Origin: Anaerobranca californiensis DSM 14826
Lineage (GTDB): Bacteria > Bacillota > Proteinivoracia > Proteinivoracales > Proteinivoracaceae
Length of the DNA stretch: 64,000 nt
Assembly (NCBI RefSeq): GCF_900142275.1
Contig: NZ_FRAI01000011.1
Coordinates: 1 to 64,000 of the forward strand
Reading direction: 5' to 3'
Position 1 is the first letter of the stretch. The number at the start of each line of letters is the position of its first letter. Below the pieces are notes generated by a model. The model was not told where the DNA came from. It did not search any database and worked only from the letters and a program-made list of their open reading frames with translations. A program made the translations under genes and the position numbers. This document shows positions 50,902 through 60,448 of the stretch, piece by piece.

Positions 50902-52059
50902 ATGTTAGCGATTGTCAATGGAAAAATTTATACTATGGCAGGGGAAGTATTAGAAAAGGGCACTATTTTAGTGGAAGGAACTAAAATTAAAGGGATAGGA
51001 ACAGATTTAGAAATTCCCAAAGAAGCTAAGATAATAGATGCCGCTGGAAAAGTGATTATGCCAGGAATAATTGATGCCCATTCTCACATTGGAATTTTTG
51101 AAGAAGGAATGGGTTTTGAAGGGGCTGATGGAAATGAAATGACTAATCCATCAACACCCCATTTAAGGGCAATAGATGCGATAAATCCTATGGATAGTGC
51201 CTTTGTAGATGCCTATAAAGGAGGGATAACCACTGTAGTATCAGGGCCGGGAAGTGCCAATGTCATCGGTGGTTTAGCCTTAGCTATGAAAACATATGGG
51301 AAAATCATTGATGAAATGGTTATTCTCAATCCTTCTGGTTTAAAATGTGCCTTTGGTGAAAATCCTAAAAGGGTATACAATGCTCAAAAGAAAATGCCTA
51401 CAACCCGTATGGGTACCGCTGCTATTATGAGGGAAGAATTGATTAAAGCTCAAAACTACTTAAAAAAATTGGAAAAGGGAGAAAAAGATGAAGATAAAGC
51501 CCCAGAGAGGGATTTAAAAATGGAAAGTTTAGTCAAGGTATTGAAAAAAGAAATACCTTTAAGGGCCCACGCCCATAGAGCAGATGATATTGTCACTGCC
51601 TTAAGAATTGCAGAGGAGTTTGATGTGAATATAACCATTGAACACTGTACAGAAGGCCATTTGATTGCCGATTACTTAGGGAAAAAAGGTGTATCTGTAA
51701 TTATTGGCCCGACATTAACAGCTAAACCAAAGATAGAATTACAGAATTTGACCTTTGAAACAGGAAGGGTACTCTATGAAGCTGGAGTTAAATTTGCAAT
51801 TATGACAGATCATCCTGTAATTCCTCAACAGTATCTACCCATCTGTGCTGCTTTAGCCCATAAAGATGGTTTGCCAGAAGAAGAAGCTTTAAAAGCCATT
51901 ACCATAAATGCAGCAGAAATTATTGGGGTAGCTGACAGGGTAGGTAGTTTAGAAGTAGGGAAAGATGCTGATATCATTATTTTAAGTGGTCATTTATTTG
52001 ACTATAAAACAGTGGTGGAAAAAACCATTATTAACGGAGAGATTGTTTATGAACGCTAG
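50902..52059 (+). CDS. Amidohydrolase, imidazolonepropionase-like (paralogue 1)
   Basis: A 385-residue metal-dependent hydrolase. All metal-site motifs are present: DAHSH (first strand), RAHAHRADD, TIEHCTEGH and MTDHPV (Asp of the last strand), in the usual order with a small beta-sandwich made from the ends. It belongs to the imidazolonepropionase/prolidase-like branch that removes a ring amide or cleaves dipeptides; the substrate is unknown. AAGGAGG precedes ATG 50902. The next gene overlaps it by 11 nt and is a clear paralogue. Confidence 0.88.
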   Translation: MLAIVNGKIYTMAGEVLEKGTILVEGTKIKGIGTDLEIPKEAKIIDAAGKVIMPGIIDAHSHIGIFEEGMGFEGADGNEMTNPSTPHLRAIDAINPMDSAFVDAYKGGITTVVSGPGSANVIGGLALAMKTYGKIIDEMVILNPSGLKCAFGENPKRVYNAQKKMPTTRMGTAAIMREELIKAQNYLKKLEKGEKDEDKAPERDLKMESLVKVLKKEIPLRAHAHRADDIVTALRIAEEFDVNITIEHCTEGHLIADYLGKKGVSVIIGPTLTAKPKIELQNLTFETGRVLYEAGVKFAIMTDHPVIPQQYLPICAALAHKDGLPEEEALKAITINAAEIIGVADRVGSLEVGKDADIIILSGHLFDYKTVVEKTIINGEIVYER

Positions 52060-53221
52060 AAAAAAAGCCTTAGTCAATGGACTTTTATATACCGTTAAAG
52101 ATCGGGAACCTTTTTATGGTAATTTATTGATAGAAGGGGATAAAATAGCAGATATTGGAAATTTTCCCGTTCCAGAAGATTGTGATGTTTACGATTTAGA
52201 GGGAGCTTTAGTTTTCCCAGGATTTATAGATCCCCATACCCACCTAGGTATTTATGAACAGGGAATGGGTTTTGAGGGTGCCGATGGAAATGAATTAACT
52301 TCACCCAACACGGCAAATCTCTTTGCATTAGATGCTATAAATCCCAGTGATAGCGGTTTTAATGATGCTATAAAAGCAGGTATTACTACATCCTTTATAA
52401 TTCCAGGAAGTGGAAATGTCATTGGGGGAGTAGGGGTAGTTGTAAAAAATTGGTCGGAAGATATTATACTAGAGTCTAGGGTCGTGAAAAATTATGCCGG
52501 TTTAAAAGCAGCTTTAGGAGAAAATCCTAAAAGGGTATATAGTAGTAAAAAAATGTGTCCTTCTACCCGTATGGGAACTGCAGCTACTTTACGGGAAGCC
52601 TTTGTAGAAGCTTTGAATTATCAGAGAAAACTGGAAAAAGGAAAAAAAGACCCTGAAAAAGTACCAGAAAGAAATTTAAAGCTAGAAAATATATTAAAGG
52701 TAATAAATAAAGAAATGCCTTTAAGGATCCATGCCCATAGGGCAGATGATATAGCTACTGCCATTCGCATTGCCCAGGAATTTGATATAGAAATGTCGAT
52801 AGAACATAGCAGTGAAGCCCATTTGATTGTAGATTATGTAGCAAAATTTAATTATCCTCTAGTGGTAGGACCATCCTTAGGGGTACCTTCAAAAATTGAA
52901 ACTAAGAATAAAACACTAAAATCATTAAAGATTTTATCTGATGCAGGATTGACAGTATCTATAACCACAGACCATCCAGTATTGCCAATCTATCAGTTGA
53001 TCCATGCTGCGGCATTAGCAGTTAGAGAAGGTTTGGATGAATATGAAGCTTTGAAAATGATCACAATAAATCCCGCTAAAACTTTAGGTTTAGAACATAG
53101 AGTAGGGACTTTGGAAATAGGGAAAGATGCAGATATTGCAGTTTATGATAAACACCCCTTTAATTTCACCGCTAAATGTCTATATACTTTTGTAAACGGC
53201 AAATGTGCATATAAAAGCTAA
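52049..53221 (+). CDS. Amidohydrolase, imidazolonepropionase-like (paralogue 2)
   Basis: A 390-residue paralogue of the preceding protein: EGMGFEGADGNEMTNPSTPH there becomes EQGMGFEGADGNELTSPNTA here, and the ENPKRVY…TRMGTAA block is nearly the same. Metal motifs are again intact: DPHTH, RIHAHRADD, SIEHSSEAH, TTDHPV. Start ATG 52049 has GGAGAG 7 nt upstream and overlaps the end of paralogue 1, which means coupled translation and suggests a heteromer or two steps on related substrates. Confidence 0.88.
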   Translation: MNARKKALVNGLLYTVKDREPFYGNLLIEGDKIADIGNFPVPEDCDVYDLEGALVFPGFIDPHTHLGIYEQGMGFEGADGNELTSPNTANLFALDAINPSDSGFNDAIKAGITTSFIIPGSGNVIGGVGVVVKNWSEDIILESRVVKNYAGLKAALGENPKRVYSSKKMCPSTRMGTAATLREAFVEALNYQRKLEKGKKDPEKVPERNLKLENILKVINKEMPLRIHAHRADDIATAIRIAQEFDIEMSIEHSSEAHLIVDYVAKFNYPLVVGPSLGVPSKIETKNKTLKSLKILSDAGLTVSITTDHPVLPIYQLIHAAALAVREGLDEYEALKMITINPAKTLGLEHRVGTLEIGKDADIAVYDKHPFNFTAKCLYTFVNGKCAYKS

Positions 53222-53244
53222 AGAGGAGCATTTTGCTCCTCTTT
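53220..53244. terminator. Bidirectional terminator
   Basis: AAAGAGGAGCA (53220-53230) pairs with TGCTCCTCTTT (53234-53244), between the amidohydrolase pair and the histidine kinase. Confidence 0.85.
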
Positions 53245-54664
53245 AATATTTCGGTAAAACAATTTTAAAAACTGCCCCGAAATTAGATGGTATTACGGAA
53301 ACATCCCCACCATGTAAATGGATTAAGTGTTTAGCAATGGCCAACCCTAACCCAGCACCACTTTTCTTAGTAGAACGGGATTTGTCTCCTTTATAAAACC
53401 TTTGGAAGATATAAGGTAGGTCTTCTTCAGAAATACCAGGACCATCATCTTTAATAGTGATTTCTAAAGTTTTAGTTTTAGAAATTATTTCTATTTCCAC
53501 CTTTTCTTTTGCATATCTAATGCCATTATCTAAAAGATTGACGAATACTTGTTTTAATCGATCTCTATCTCCAGTAAAGTTTATCTGTTGAGGAGCGGTT
53601 AGGATTAGTAAGATTCCTTTTTCCTCAGCTAATGGAGTCAATTGTTGGATACATTCCTCCATCAATTGGGATAAATTAAAGGGATTGCGATAAAGTTGGA
53701 TATGACCTTGTTTAATTCTTTCTAAATCTAAAAGGTCATTGGTTAAATTGATCATCCGCTTTATTTCACTGACGGTAATTTTCAGATAATGGTCTTGTTG
53801 CTCAGCAGCGATAACACCATCTATCATTCCTTGAATAAATCCTAAAGTAGAGGTTAATGGTGTTCTAAGTTCATGGGAGACAGTTGATAGAAATTGGCGG
53901 TGATTTTCCTCTTGTTTAGCCAATTGTTCCCCCATGTAATTAAAGGAATCTGCCAATTGTTCTAGCTCATCATCTGTTTTAACATGGACTGGAACAAAAC
54001 GGCCAGAAGCCATGGATAACGCAGCATTATTTAGTTGGATAATTGGTTTAGTAAATCTTTTAGAAAGGATAAAGGAAGCAAAAACAGTAACTAAACTGCC
54101 AGTAAGGCCAACAAACCAAATTAGTCCATTAACCCTTTTAACTATATGGGTAATATCTTGAACTGGTTGGCTAATAATGACAATTCCTAAAATTTCAGTA
54201 TCTTTTCTTAGTGGAGTAAAAAGATTTAAGGCCCTTTCCGATGTTTCGGTGGAGATTGATAATTCCCTGACATTACATCCCGATACAGCTTTATTAAGTT
54301 GGGGCATAAAACTTTCTTTTAAGTAAGTTCTTTGTCCAAGGTGATGCCTTCCACCCATCATAATCATAGCTGAATTAAATAATATGGTTCCTTCTAAATC
54401 TGTTATGAGGACGATGGCATTGGTAGATTGAGAAAAAGTTCTTACTGCTATTGTAAATTCTAGATAGCTGATCTGTCCTTCCTGATATTGTATAAAAATA
54501 TTAGAAATTTCTTTAGCGGTATTTTCTAACCTTCTAAATTCATCTAAATAATATAATCTTTGAAAAGAAAAACGCAAAACGGCAGAAATTACAAACAAAA
54601 TAAGGACTAAAACGGTGGTATAAATAATCAACAATTTTGAAAAAAAGCTCTTTCTTTTAAACAT
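53243..54664 (-). CDS. Sensor histidine kinase
   Basis: A 473-residue membrane kinase. Two membrane segments (about 10-32 and 182-202) bracket an extracellular sensor domain of about 150 residues (PAS-like, with SNAIVLITDLEGTILFNSAM). HAMP linker (about 203-255), then HisKA with phospho-acceptor His264 (STVSHELRTPL), and HATPase_c with N (NLLDNGIRYA), G1 (DDGPGIS) and G2 (SGAGLGLAIAKH) boxes. ATG 54664 overlaps the stop of the regulator gene (TGATG), so translation is coupled. The signal is unknown. Confidence 0.94.
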   Translation of the reverse strand: MFKRKSFFSKLLIIYTTVLVLILFVISAVLRFSFQRLYYLDEFRRLENTAKEISNIFIQYQEGQISYLEFTIAVRTFSQSTNAIVLITDLEGTILFNSAMIMMGGRHHLGQRTYLKESFMPQLNKAVSGCNVRELSISTETSERALNLFTPLRKDTEILGIVIISQPVQDITHIVKRVNGLIWFVGLTGSLVTVFASFILSKRFTKPIIQLNNAALSMASGRFVPVHVKTDDELEQLADSFNYMGEQLAKQEENHRQFLSTVSHELRTPLTSTLGFIQGMIDGVIAAEQQDHYLKITVSEIKRMINLTNDLLDLERIKQGHIQLYRNPFNLSQLMEECIQQLTPLAEEKGILLILTAPQQINFTGDRDRLKQVFVNLLDNGIRYAKEKVEIEIISKTKTLEITIKDDGPGISEEDLPYIFQRFYKGDKSRSTKKSGAGLGLAIAKHLIHLHGGDVSVIPSNFGAVFKIVLPKY

Positions 54665-55362
54665 CAAACCTTCACCTCAAACTTATACCCAACCCCCCAA
54701 ACAGTGGTAATTGCCCAATCTTTATGATCGGGGATTTTTTTTCTCAATCTCTTAATATGTTCATCCACTGTTCTGGAATTCCCCGGGTAGTTATAATCCC
54801 AAATTTTTTCTAATAAATAGTCTCTAGTAAAAACTTTGTTGGGATTAGAGGCTAGGAAAAAAAGTAGTTCAATTTCCTTTGGTGAAAGTTCAATTTCCTT
54901 ACCGTAATAACTAACTAAATAAGAGGAAAGGTTAATGACTAAATCTGGATAATGGATAATTTTCTCATCCCTTTCTTTTTTGTCAGTATGAGATGTATGG
55001 GTAGTAGCCCTTCGGATAGCTGCTTTTACCCTTGCTACTAACTCTCTAGGTTCAAAGGGTTTTACTACATAATCATCGGCACCTATTTCAAATCCTACCA
55101 CTTTATCAATTACATCATCTTTAGCTGTTAGCATAATAATAGGAATATCACTTTCTTTTCGTATTTCCTTTAATACTTCATAACCATTTAATATAGGAAG
55201 CATGATATCTAGAATGATTAAATCAGGTTTTTCTTGACGGAAATTATCTATAGCAGATTTACCATCATAGGCGATGATGGTTTCAAATCCTTCACTGTTG
55301 AGATATAACTTAACAACTTCGCAAATATTTGGATCATCATCTATAATTAGTATTTTTTCCAT
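54664..55362 (-). CDS. OmpR/PhoB-type response regulator
   Basis: A 232-residue regulator. Receiver domain 1-120 with acidic pair DDD near residue 8-10, phospho-acceptor Asp52 (LIILDIMLP), Thr and Lys near 80 and 102 (MLTAKDD, VVKPFEPREL). C-terminal winged helix (about 135-230: LSPKEIELLFFLASNPNKVFTRDYLLEKIW…RTVDEHIKRLRKKI). First gene of the two-gene unit with the kinase. ATG 55362 with AAAGGGGG upstream is preferred over an earlier in-frame start. The unit is divergent from the lactate locus, but a functional link is not shown. Confidence 0.95.
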   Translation of the reverse strand: MEKILIIDDDPNICEVVKLYLNSEGFETIIAYDGKSAIDNFRQEKPDLIILDIMLPILNGYEVLKEIRKESDIPIIMLTAKDDVIDKVVGFEIGADDYVVKPFEPRELVARVKAAIRRATTHTSHTDKKERDEKIIHYPDLVINLSSYLVSYYGKEIELSPKEIELLFFLASNPNKVFTRDYLLEKIWDYNYPGNSRTVDEHIKRLRKKIPDHKDWAITTVWGVGYKFEVKV

Positions 55363-55620
55363 GAAAATTACCCCCTTTAGAATCAAGGTTTTGCTAATTT
55401 TATAATACCACTTAAATTACAAAAATACATATATTAAATAAATAATTTACCTTTTGTTTACAACATATTTTCCTTTAATATTTTAACAAACAACAGCATT
55501 AAAAATTTTTTAAAGATTATTTTCAAATTAAAAGCCTTTAAATAAAAGGGGTAAAAGATAAAAATGAAAAAAATAAAGGGGGTTGTGAATGTGAAAATAT
55601 TCATTTATTACAGAATATTC

Positions 55621-55649
55621 TTGACATTTAGAAAAATCCATTTTATAAT
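55621..55649 (+). promoter_or_regulatory. Promoter of the lactate locus
   Basis: TTGACA (55621-55626) and TATAAT (55644-55649), both perfect, 17-nt spacer. Confidence 0.88.
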
Positions 55650-55661
55650 TTGGTTGTAAGG

Positions 55662-55672
55662 TGGTCAGACCA
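55662..55672. promoter_or_regulatory. GntR (LldR-like) operator in front of the lactate permease gene
   Basis: TGGTC-A-GACCA, perfect palindrome a few bases after the expected transcription start. This is the known TGGTNNNACCA class of site bound by FadR-subfamily GntR regulators such as PdhR and LldR. The same site occurs at 58300-58310. Confidence 0.82.
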
Positions 55673-55778
55673 TCTGAACTGTTTTTACATAGAATCTAAT
55701 AAGTAATAACAGTTTGTGCTATATGCACAATTAAAATAAAGGGGGAAAATCTAATAAAAAAAAGGGAGTGTTGATTTA

Positions 55779-57443
55779 ATGTTGGCTTTATTGGCTGTTT
55801 TACCTATTCTAGTAACAATTGTTCTCATGACAAAGTACAATATGCCGGCAAAGAAAGTTATGCCTATAAGTTGGGCAATTGCTGTGGTTTTAGCGGCATC
55901 GGTTTGGAAGATGAGTTTTCAATGGATTGCTGGAGCCAGTATTTTCGGAGCATTATCTGCATTTAACATTCTAATAATTGTTTTTGGTGCTATTTTAATG
56001 ATGAATACTTTGAAAAACAGTGGTGCAATTAAAGCTATAAATAGGGGTTTTCACGGAATTTCACCAGATAGGAGAATACAAGTAATCATCATTGCCTGGT
56101 TATTTTCAGCCTTCATTGAAGGGGCTGCAGGTTTTGGTACACCTGCGGCTTTAGCGGCACCTTTGCTAGTGGCCTTAGGGTTTCCACCATTAGCAGCTGC
56201 TATGGTTGCATTAATTGGTAATAGTACTCCAGTTTCCTTTGGAGCAGTAGGAACTCCAGTTAATGCATATAGAAATATGATTAGTGTGGAAGCATTGGCT
56301 GGTGCAGACTTAACCTTAGAGGCCTTTATCAAAAATGTAGGGATTTGGTCAGCTATTCCCCATGCCCTTGTAGGTACCTTTTTACCATTACTTGCCTTAT
56401 GTATGTTAACTAAGTTCTTTGGAAAAGAAAAAAGTATTAAACCTGCTCTAAAGGCTGCCCCCTTTGCCATCTTTGCAGGTTTAGCCTTTACAGTACCTTA
56501 TCTACTAGTTGCAATTATTTTTGGTATTGAGATTCCTTCTTTAGTAGGTGCAGGGGTTGGGATGATTTTAGTTATCCTTGCAGTTAAAGGAAATTTCTTA
56601 GTGCCTAAAGATACTTGGGATTTTCCACCACAGAATGAATGGGAAGAAGATTGGAAGAGTAAAGTTAAAGAAGAAGTTGTAAAAAGTGATAGTGGAGAAA
56701 AACTAATGCCTTTATGGTTGGCGTGGCTTCCTTACGGAATTATCGCTTTAATATTGGTAATTACCCGTTTGCCTAATTTGCCAGTAAAGGGATTTTTACA
56801 AAGTTATAAAATAGGTTGGAGTGGGATTTTAGGGACTTCATTAAATTATTCTTTAGATTATTTATACTTACCGGGAACAGTTCCCTTTACTTTGGTGGCA
56901 ATACTGACTATATTTTTACACAAAATGGATAAAGAAGGTGTAAAAATTGCTTGGAAAAACTCTTTCAAGCAAGTATTACCTGCATCGGTAGCATTAGCCT
57001 TTGCCGTTGCTTTAGTTCAAGTTATGAGATTTTCCCAAGTAAATGAGGCTGGTATTGATGGAATGATGTTAACTATGTCTACTGCGGCATCAAATATATT
57101 CCAAGGGGCTTGGCCAATATTTTCCCCCTTTATAGGAATATTAGGTTCCTTTATGTCTGGTAGTAATACAGTTTCTAATATCCTCTTTGGTTCCTTCCAA
57201 TACGGAGTTGCAGAAAGTTTAGGAATTTCCAGGACTATAATTTTGGGATTACAGACAGTAGGTGGAGCAATTGGAAATATGATATGTGTTCATAATGTGG
57301 TGGCTGCTTGTACAACTGTAGGAATATTAGGTGTTGAAGGAAAAATTATTAGAAGAAATGCTATCCCCTCCTTTATTTATGCTTTACTAGTAGGTATAGT
57401 AGGTTTTATAGCAATTTATATTTTAAATTTAGGAATATTCTAG
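55779..57443 (+). CDS. L-lactate permease (LctP family)
   Basis: A 554-residue membrane transporter with about 13-14 segments. Family signature: [51 protein letters not shown] near residue 110-160, and [23 protein letters not shown] near 455. It carries lactate (and often glycolate) with protons or sodium. First gene after the consensus promoter and operator; the rest of the lactate genes follow on the same strand. Confidence 0.94.
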   Translation: MLALLAVLPILVTIVLMTKYNMPAKKVMPISWAIAVVLAASVWKMSFQWIAGASIFGALSAFNILIIVFGAILMMNTLKNSGAIKAINRGFHGISPDRRIQVIIIAWLFSAFIEGAAGFGTPAALAAPLLVALGFPPLAAAMVALIGNSTPVSFGAVGTPVNAYRNMISVEALAGADLTLEAFIKNVGIWSAIPHALVGTFLPLLALCMLTKFFGKEKSIKPALKAAPFAIFAGLAFTVPYLLVAIIFGIEIPSLVGAGVGMILVILAVKGNFLVPKDTWDFPPQNEWEEDWKSKVKEEVVKSDSGEKLMPLWLAWLPYGIIALILVITRLPNLPVKGFLQSYKIGWSGILGTSLNYSLDYLYLPGTVPFTLVAILTIFLHKMDKEGVKIAWKNSFKQVLPASVALAFAVALVQVMRFSQVNEAGIDGMMLTMSTAASNIFQGAWPIFSPFIGILGSFMSGSNTVSNILFGSFQYGVAESLGISRTIILGLQTVGGAIGNMICVHNVVAACTTVGILGVEGKIIRRNAIPSFIYALLVGIVGFIAIYILNLGIF

Positions 57444-57470
57444 AAAAAAATAGTTGTTAACATTTACAAT

Positions 57471-57541
57471 CCCCTCCATTTAATATAAAATTAAACTTAT
57501 AGGAATGCTAAATATTAGGTAACTAAAGTGAAATGGAGGGG
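57471..57541 (+). promoter_or_regulatory. Stem that can sequester the ribosome site of the GntR gene
   Basis: CCCCTCCATTT (57471-57481) pairs exactly with AAATGGAGGGG (57531-57541). The 3' arm contains the purine-rich ribosome site of the GntR gene, whose TTG start is 9 nt later. Folding would therefore hide the translation start. No T-run follows, so it is not a standard terminator. Confidence 0.5.
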
Positions 57542-57549
57542 GGAGTAAA

Positions 57550-58278
57550 TTGTTTCGCCCTATAAAAGATGTAAAGGTGTATGAATTGGTTATAGAGCAA
57601 ATAAAAAATATGATTATTGAAGGGAAACTAAAAAGGGGAGATAAACTTCCTTCAGAACGGGAATTAGTGGAACAATTACAAGTTAGTAGAGCTTCAATTA
57701 GGGAAGCCTTAAGTGCTTTACAGATAATTGGTTTGATCGAATGTAGACACGGGGAAGGTAACTTTATAAAAGAAAAGTTAGATAATAACTTTTTAGAGCC
57801 CCTATCAACTTTGTTTTTATTAGAAGAAAGGTCTCCCCAAGAAATTTTAGAGTTTAGAACTATTCTAGAAGTCAGCAGTGCTGCTATGGCAGCAAAGAAT
57901 GCTACGCCGGAGCAAATCCTCATGTTACAAAAGGTAGTAAAAGATCTTGAGGAAAATCGCAATGATGAAAATTTGAATATCAAGTTAGATAAGAAATTTC
58001 ACTATACTATAGCCCAAATTACAGGGAATCGTTTGTTATTTAATATACTAAATTCAATTTCAGACCTTATAGATATCTCAATTAAATATACTAGAAGTAA
58101 AATCCTAATGGACCCCCAAAATCAGGAAATTTTAATAGAACAACATAAGGGGATTTTTGCAGCTATAGCCAAAGGGGATCCTGAACTGGCATCAGAGCGA
58201 ATGAAAAGTCATTTAGACTATGTAAATAAATGCATCATAGAATATGAGGAAAAGAGGCCTTTATCTAATTCCCTTTAA
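57550..58278 (+). CDS. GntR/FadR-family regulator of lactate genes (LldR-like)
   Basis: A 242-residue repressor. The N-terminal winged helix has KLPSERELVEQLQVSRASIREALSALQIIGLIECRHGEGNFI, the GntR signature. The C-terminal FCD helical domain (about 95-230) carries the metal/ligand residues of the FadR group (ILEVSSAAMAAKN, D-x-x-FHYTIAQITGN, EQHKGIFAAIAKGD). Placed between the permease and larA, with TGGTC-N-GACCA sites before both, so it is almost certainly their lactate-responsive regulator. The start is TTG, which is weak, and lies in a possible hairpin, consistent with low repressor dose. Confidence 0.93.
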   Translation: MFRPIKDVKVYELVIEQIKNMIIEGKLKRGDKLPSERELVEQLQVSRASIREALSALQIIGLIECRHGEGNFIKEKLDNNFLEPLSTLFLLEERSPQEILEFRTILEVSSAAMAAKNATPEQILMLQKVVKDLEENRNDENLNIKLDKKFHYTIAQITGNRLLFNILNSISDLIDISIKYTRSKILMDPQNQEILIEQHKGIFAAIAKGDPELASERMKSHLDYVNKCIIEYEEKRPLSNSL

Positions 58279-58299
58279 ATCAATTTTTTTTAGAAAAAC

Positions 58300-58310
58300 T
58301 GGTCTGACCA
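58300..58310. promoter_or_regulatory. GntR (LldR-like) operator in front of larA
   Basis: TGGTC-T-GACCA, identical in arms to the site at 55662-55672. It lies 28 nt before the larA start. No good -35/-10 pair is visible here, so a weak promoter or a roadblock function is possible. Confidence 0.75.
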
Positions 58311-58338
58311 TCAGACTTTAATTATAAGGAGGAGTTTT

Positions 58339-59613
58339 ATGCCTAAATTCAAGATACCTTATTCAACTACATTTGTGGAACTGGATATTCCAGAAGAAAA
58401 TTTTGCAGGGGTTTTGGAATCAAAAGCCCATCACTATGTCCCAAAGTTTTCTGAAACAGAAATTGTAGAGAAAGCTTTAGATAATCCAATTGGTAGCCCT
58501 AGTTTAGAAGAATTAGTTAAAGGTAAAAAAAATATGGTGATTATCACCAGTGACCATACTAGACCTGTTCCTAGTAAAATTACTTTACCTATCTTACTTA
58601 GAAGAATTCGTAATGCCAATCCTGATATAGATGTAACAATATTAATCGCTACTGGCTTTCACCGGGCTACTACCCATGATGAGATGATTAGAAAATTTGG
58701 TGAAGAGATCGTTAAAAATGAAAAAATGGTAAATCATGTTTGTTGGGACAAAGATAACATGGCCTATGTAGGAATTTTACCTTCTGGTGGTGAACTTTGG
58801 TTAAACAAACTGGCGGTAGAAACAGAACTCCTTATTTCTGAAGGGTTCATTGAACCCCACTTTTTTGCAGGGTTTTCTGGGGGAAGGAAAAGTATACTTC
58901 CAGGTATTGCAGGGGAAAAAACTGTTCTTGCCAATCATTGTTCAAAGTTTATAGCCAGCCCCTTTGCCAGAACTGGGATATTGGAGAACAACCCCATCCA
59001 CAAAGATATGGTTTATGCCGCAGAAAAAGTTGGCCTTGCTTTTATACTAAATGTAGTGATTGATGCCCAGAAAAAAATTATCCATGCCGTTGCAGGGCAT
59101 CCCCAAAAAGCCCATGAAGAAGGTTGTCAATTTGTTAAAGATCTAGCAGTGGTGGAAAAAGTGCCAGCTGATATTGTAATCACATCAAATGGTGGATACC
59201 CATTAGATCAAAATATCTATCAAACGGTAAAGGGGATGACAGCGGCAGAGGCGTCATGTAAAGAAGGGGGAGTAATTATTATTCTCTCTGCTTGTAATGA
59301 TGGCCATGGTGGTGAATCCTTCTACCAGTATATGGCCAATGCATCTTCTCCTAAGGAAGTGACGGAAAAAGTATTACAAATTCCTCAAGATGAGACAATT
59401 CCAGATCAATGGGAGTTTCAGATTTTAGCTAGAATTTTGGAAAAACACACAGTATTTATAGTGACAGATCAATGTGACAAGAAAATGATCGAGAATATGC
59501 ATATTAACCATGCTTATACTATTGAAGAAGCTTTAGAAAAAGCCTTCCAAATTAAAGGGAAAGATGCTTCAATAACTGTGATTCCCGACGGTGTTTCCGT
59601 TATTGTTAAATAA
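58339..59613 (+). CDS. larA: Nickel-pincer lactate racemase LarA
   Basis: A 424-residue enzyme interconverting D- and L-lactate. LarA features are the N-terminal domain with ITSDHTRPVPSKI and IATGFHRATTHDEM (catalytic His), followed by SEGFIEPHFFAGFSGGRKSILPGIAGEKTVLANH, which contains the Lys that carries the nickel pincer cofactor and the nearby His. The length is as expected (about 420-430). The cofactor genes larB, larC and larE are not in the window. Since the FAD dehydrogenase downstream may take only one enantiomer, the racemase lets the cell use both. AAGGAGG upstream; start of the four-gene run larA-etfB-etfA-lctD. Confidence 0.92.
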   Translation: MPKFKIPYSTTFVELDIPEENFAGVLESKAHHYVPKFSETEIVEKALDNPIGSPSLEELVKGKKNMVIITSDHTRPVPSKITLPILLRRIRNANPDIDVTILIATGFHRATTHDEMIRKFGEEIVKNEKMVNHVCWDKDNMAYVGILPSGGELWLNKLAVETELLISEGFIEPHFFAGFSGGRKSILPGIAGEKTVLANHCSKFIASPFARTGILENNPIHKDMVYAAEKVGLAFILNVVIDAQKKIIHAVAGHPQKAHEEGCQFVKDLAVVEKVPADIVITSNGGYPLDQNIYQTVKGMTAAEASCKEGGVIIILSACNDGHGGESFYQYMANASSPKEVTEKVLQIPQDETIPDQWEFQILARILEKHTVFIVTDQCDKKMIENMHINHAYTIEEALEKAFQIKGKDASITVIPDGVSVIVK

Positions 59614-59646
59614 CTTAAATTAAATATTTTTTGGGGAGGAGAAATC

Positions 59647-60432
59647 ATGAAAATTTTTGTATGTGTAAAACAAGTTCCTGAATCATCTAATGTTGCCGTT
59701 GATGAAAATGGGGTGTTAATCAGGGATGGAGTAGAATCAAAAATGAATCCATATGATCTTTACGCTTTAGAAACAGCCCTTAAACTGAAAGAACAATTAG
59801 GGGCAGAAGTTACTGTAATTACTATGGGTCCACCTCAGGCAGAAAGTGTAATAAAAGAAGCTTATATGATGGGAGTTGACCATGGTTATATTCTATCTGA
59901 TCGTAAATTTGCCGGAGCCGATGTTTTAGCAACATCTTATACCTTGTCTCAAGGGATTAAATCCATTGGCGATCCAGATTTAATTATCTGTGGTAAGCAA
60001 ACTACCGATGGGGATACTGCCCAGGTAGGTCCTGCAATAGCAGAATACCTCAACATGCCCCATGTCGCATGGGTAACAAAAATATTAGAAGTTGATAATA
60101 AAAGTATTACGGTGGAAATGGATATGGCAGATACTGTGGAGATAGTTAAAATGCAGTATCCTTGCTTAATCACTGTAGAAAAAGGCATTTTTCAACCTCG
60201 ATTACCCTCCTATAGAAAAAAATTGGCTACCAAAGATAAGAAAGTTGTGATGAAAACCTTTACCGATTTCTTTGACCAACAACCAAATAGGTATGGTTTA
60301 AGTGGTTCACCTACCCAAGTAGAAAGGATATTCAATCCTGAAAGCAATGGCGAAAAAGTTATTTGGGAAGGTACCGGTGAAGAATTATCTAATCAGATGT
60401 TTACTAAACTCAAAGAATTAAAATTTATTTAA
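59647..60432 (+). CDS. lctB: Electron-transfer flavoprotein beta subunit of the lactate dehydrogenase complex
   Basis: A 261-residue EtfB ([69 protein letters not shown]). It matches LctB of the electron-bifurcating lactate dehydrogenase of Acetobacterium woodii in gene context: next to a ferredoxin-EtfA and an FAD dehydrogenase. In that complex EtfB binds the bifurcating FAD and NAD. It is divergent from the EtfB at 28557-29342, so each pathway has its own Etf. Confidence 0.93.
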   Translation: MKIFVCVKQVPESSNVAVDENGVLIRDGVESKMNPYDLYALETALKLKEQLGAEVTVITMGPPQAESVIKEAYMMGVDHGYILSDRKFAGADVLATSYTLSQGIKSIGDPDLIICGKQTTDGDTAQVGPAIAEYLNMPHVAWVTKILEVDNKSITVEMDMADTVEIVKMQYPCLITVEKGIFQPRLPSYRKKLATKDKKVVMKTFTDFFDQQPNRYGLSGSPTQVERIFNPESNGEKVIWEGTGEELSNQMFTKLKELKFI

Positions 60433-60448
60433 GGAGAGGATGGGGATT

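Larger units (their letters stand above)
55363..55778. other. Divergent intergenic region between response regulator and lactate permease
   Basis: This 416-bp stretch holds the lactate promoter (55621-55649) and its operator (55662-55672), with a leader of about 120 nt. The minus-strand regulator gene must also start here; AT-rich, TATTAT-like boxes lie near 55400-55410, but no consensus pair is clear. A short open frame at 55564-55659 runs across the promoter and is probably chance. Confidence 0.5.

Noticed and set aside
54664-55386. Longer N-terminus (MILKGVIF…) for the response regulator
   Set aside because: The added residues precede the AAAGGGGG ribosome site, and the receiver fold begins at MEKILIIDDD.
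55564-55659. 31-codon ORF (ATG) in front of the lactate permease
   Set aside because: It spans the -35 and -10 boxes of a perfect promoter and has an AT-driven composition; most likely chance.
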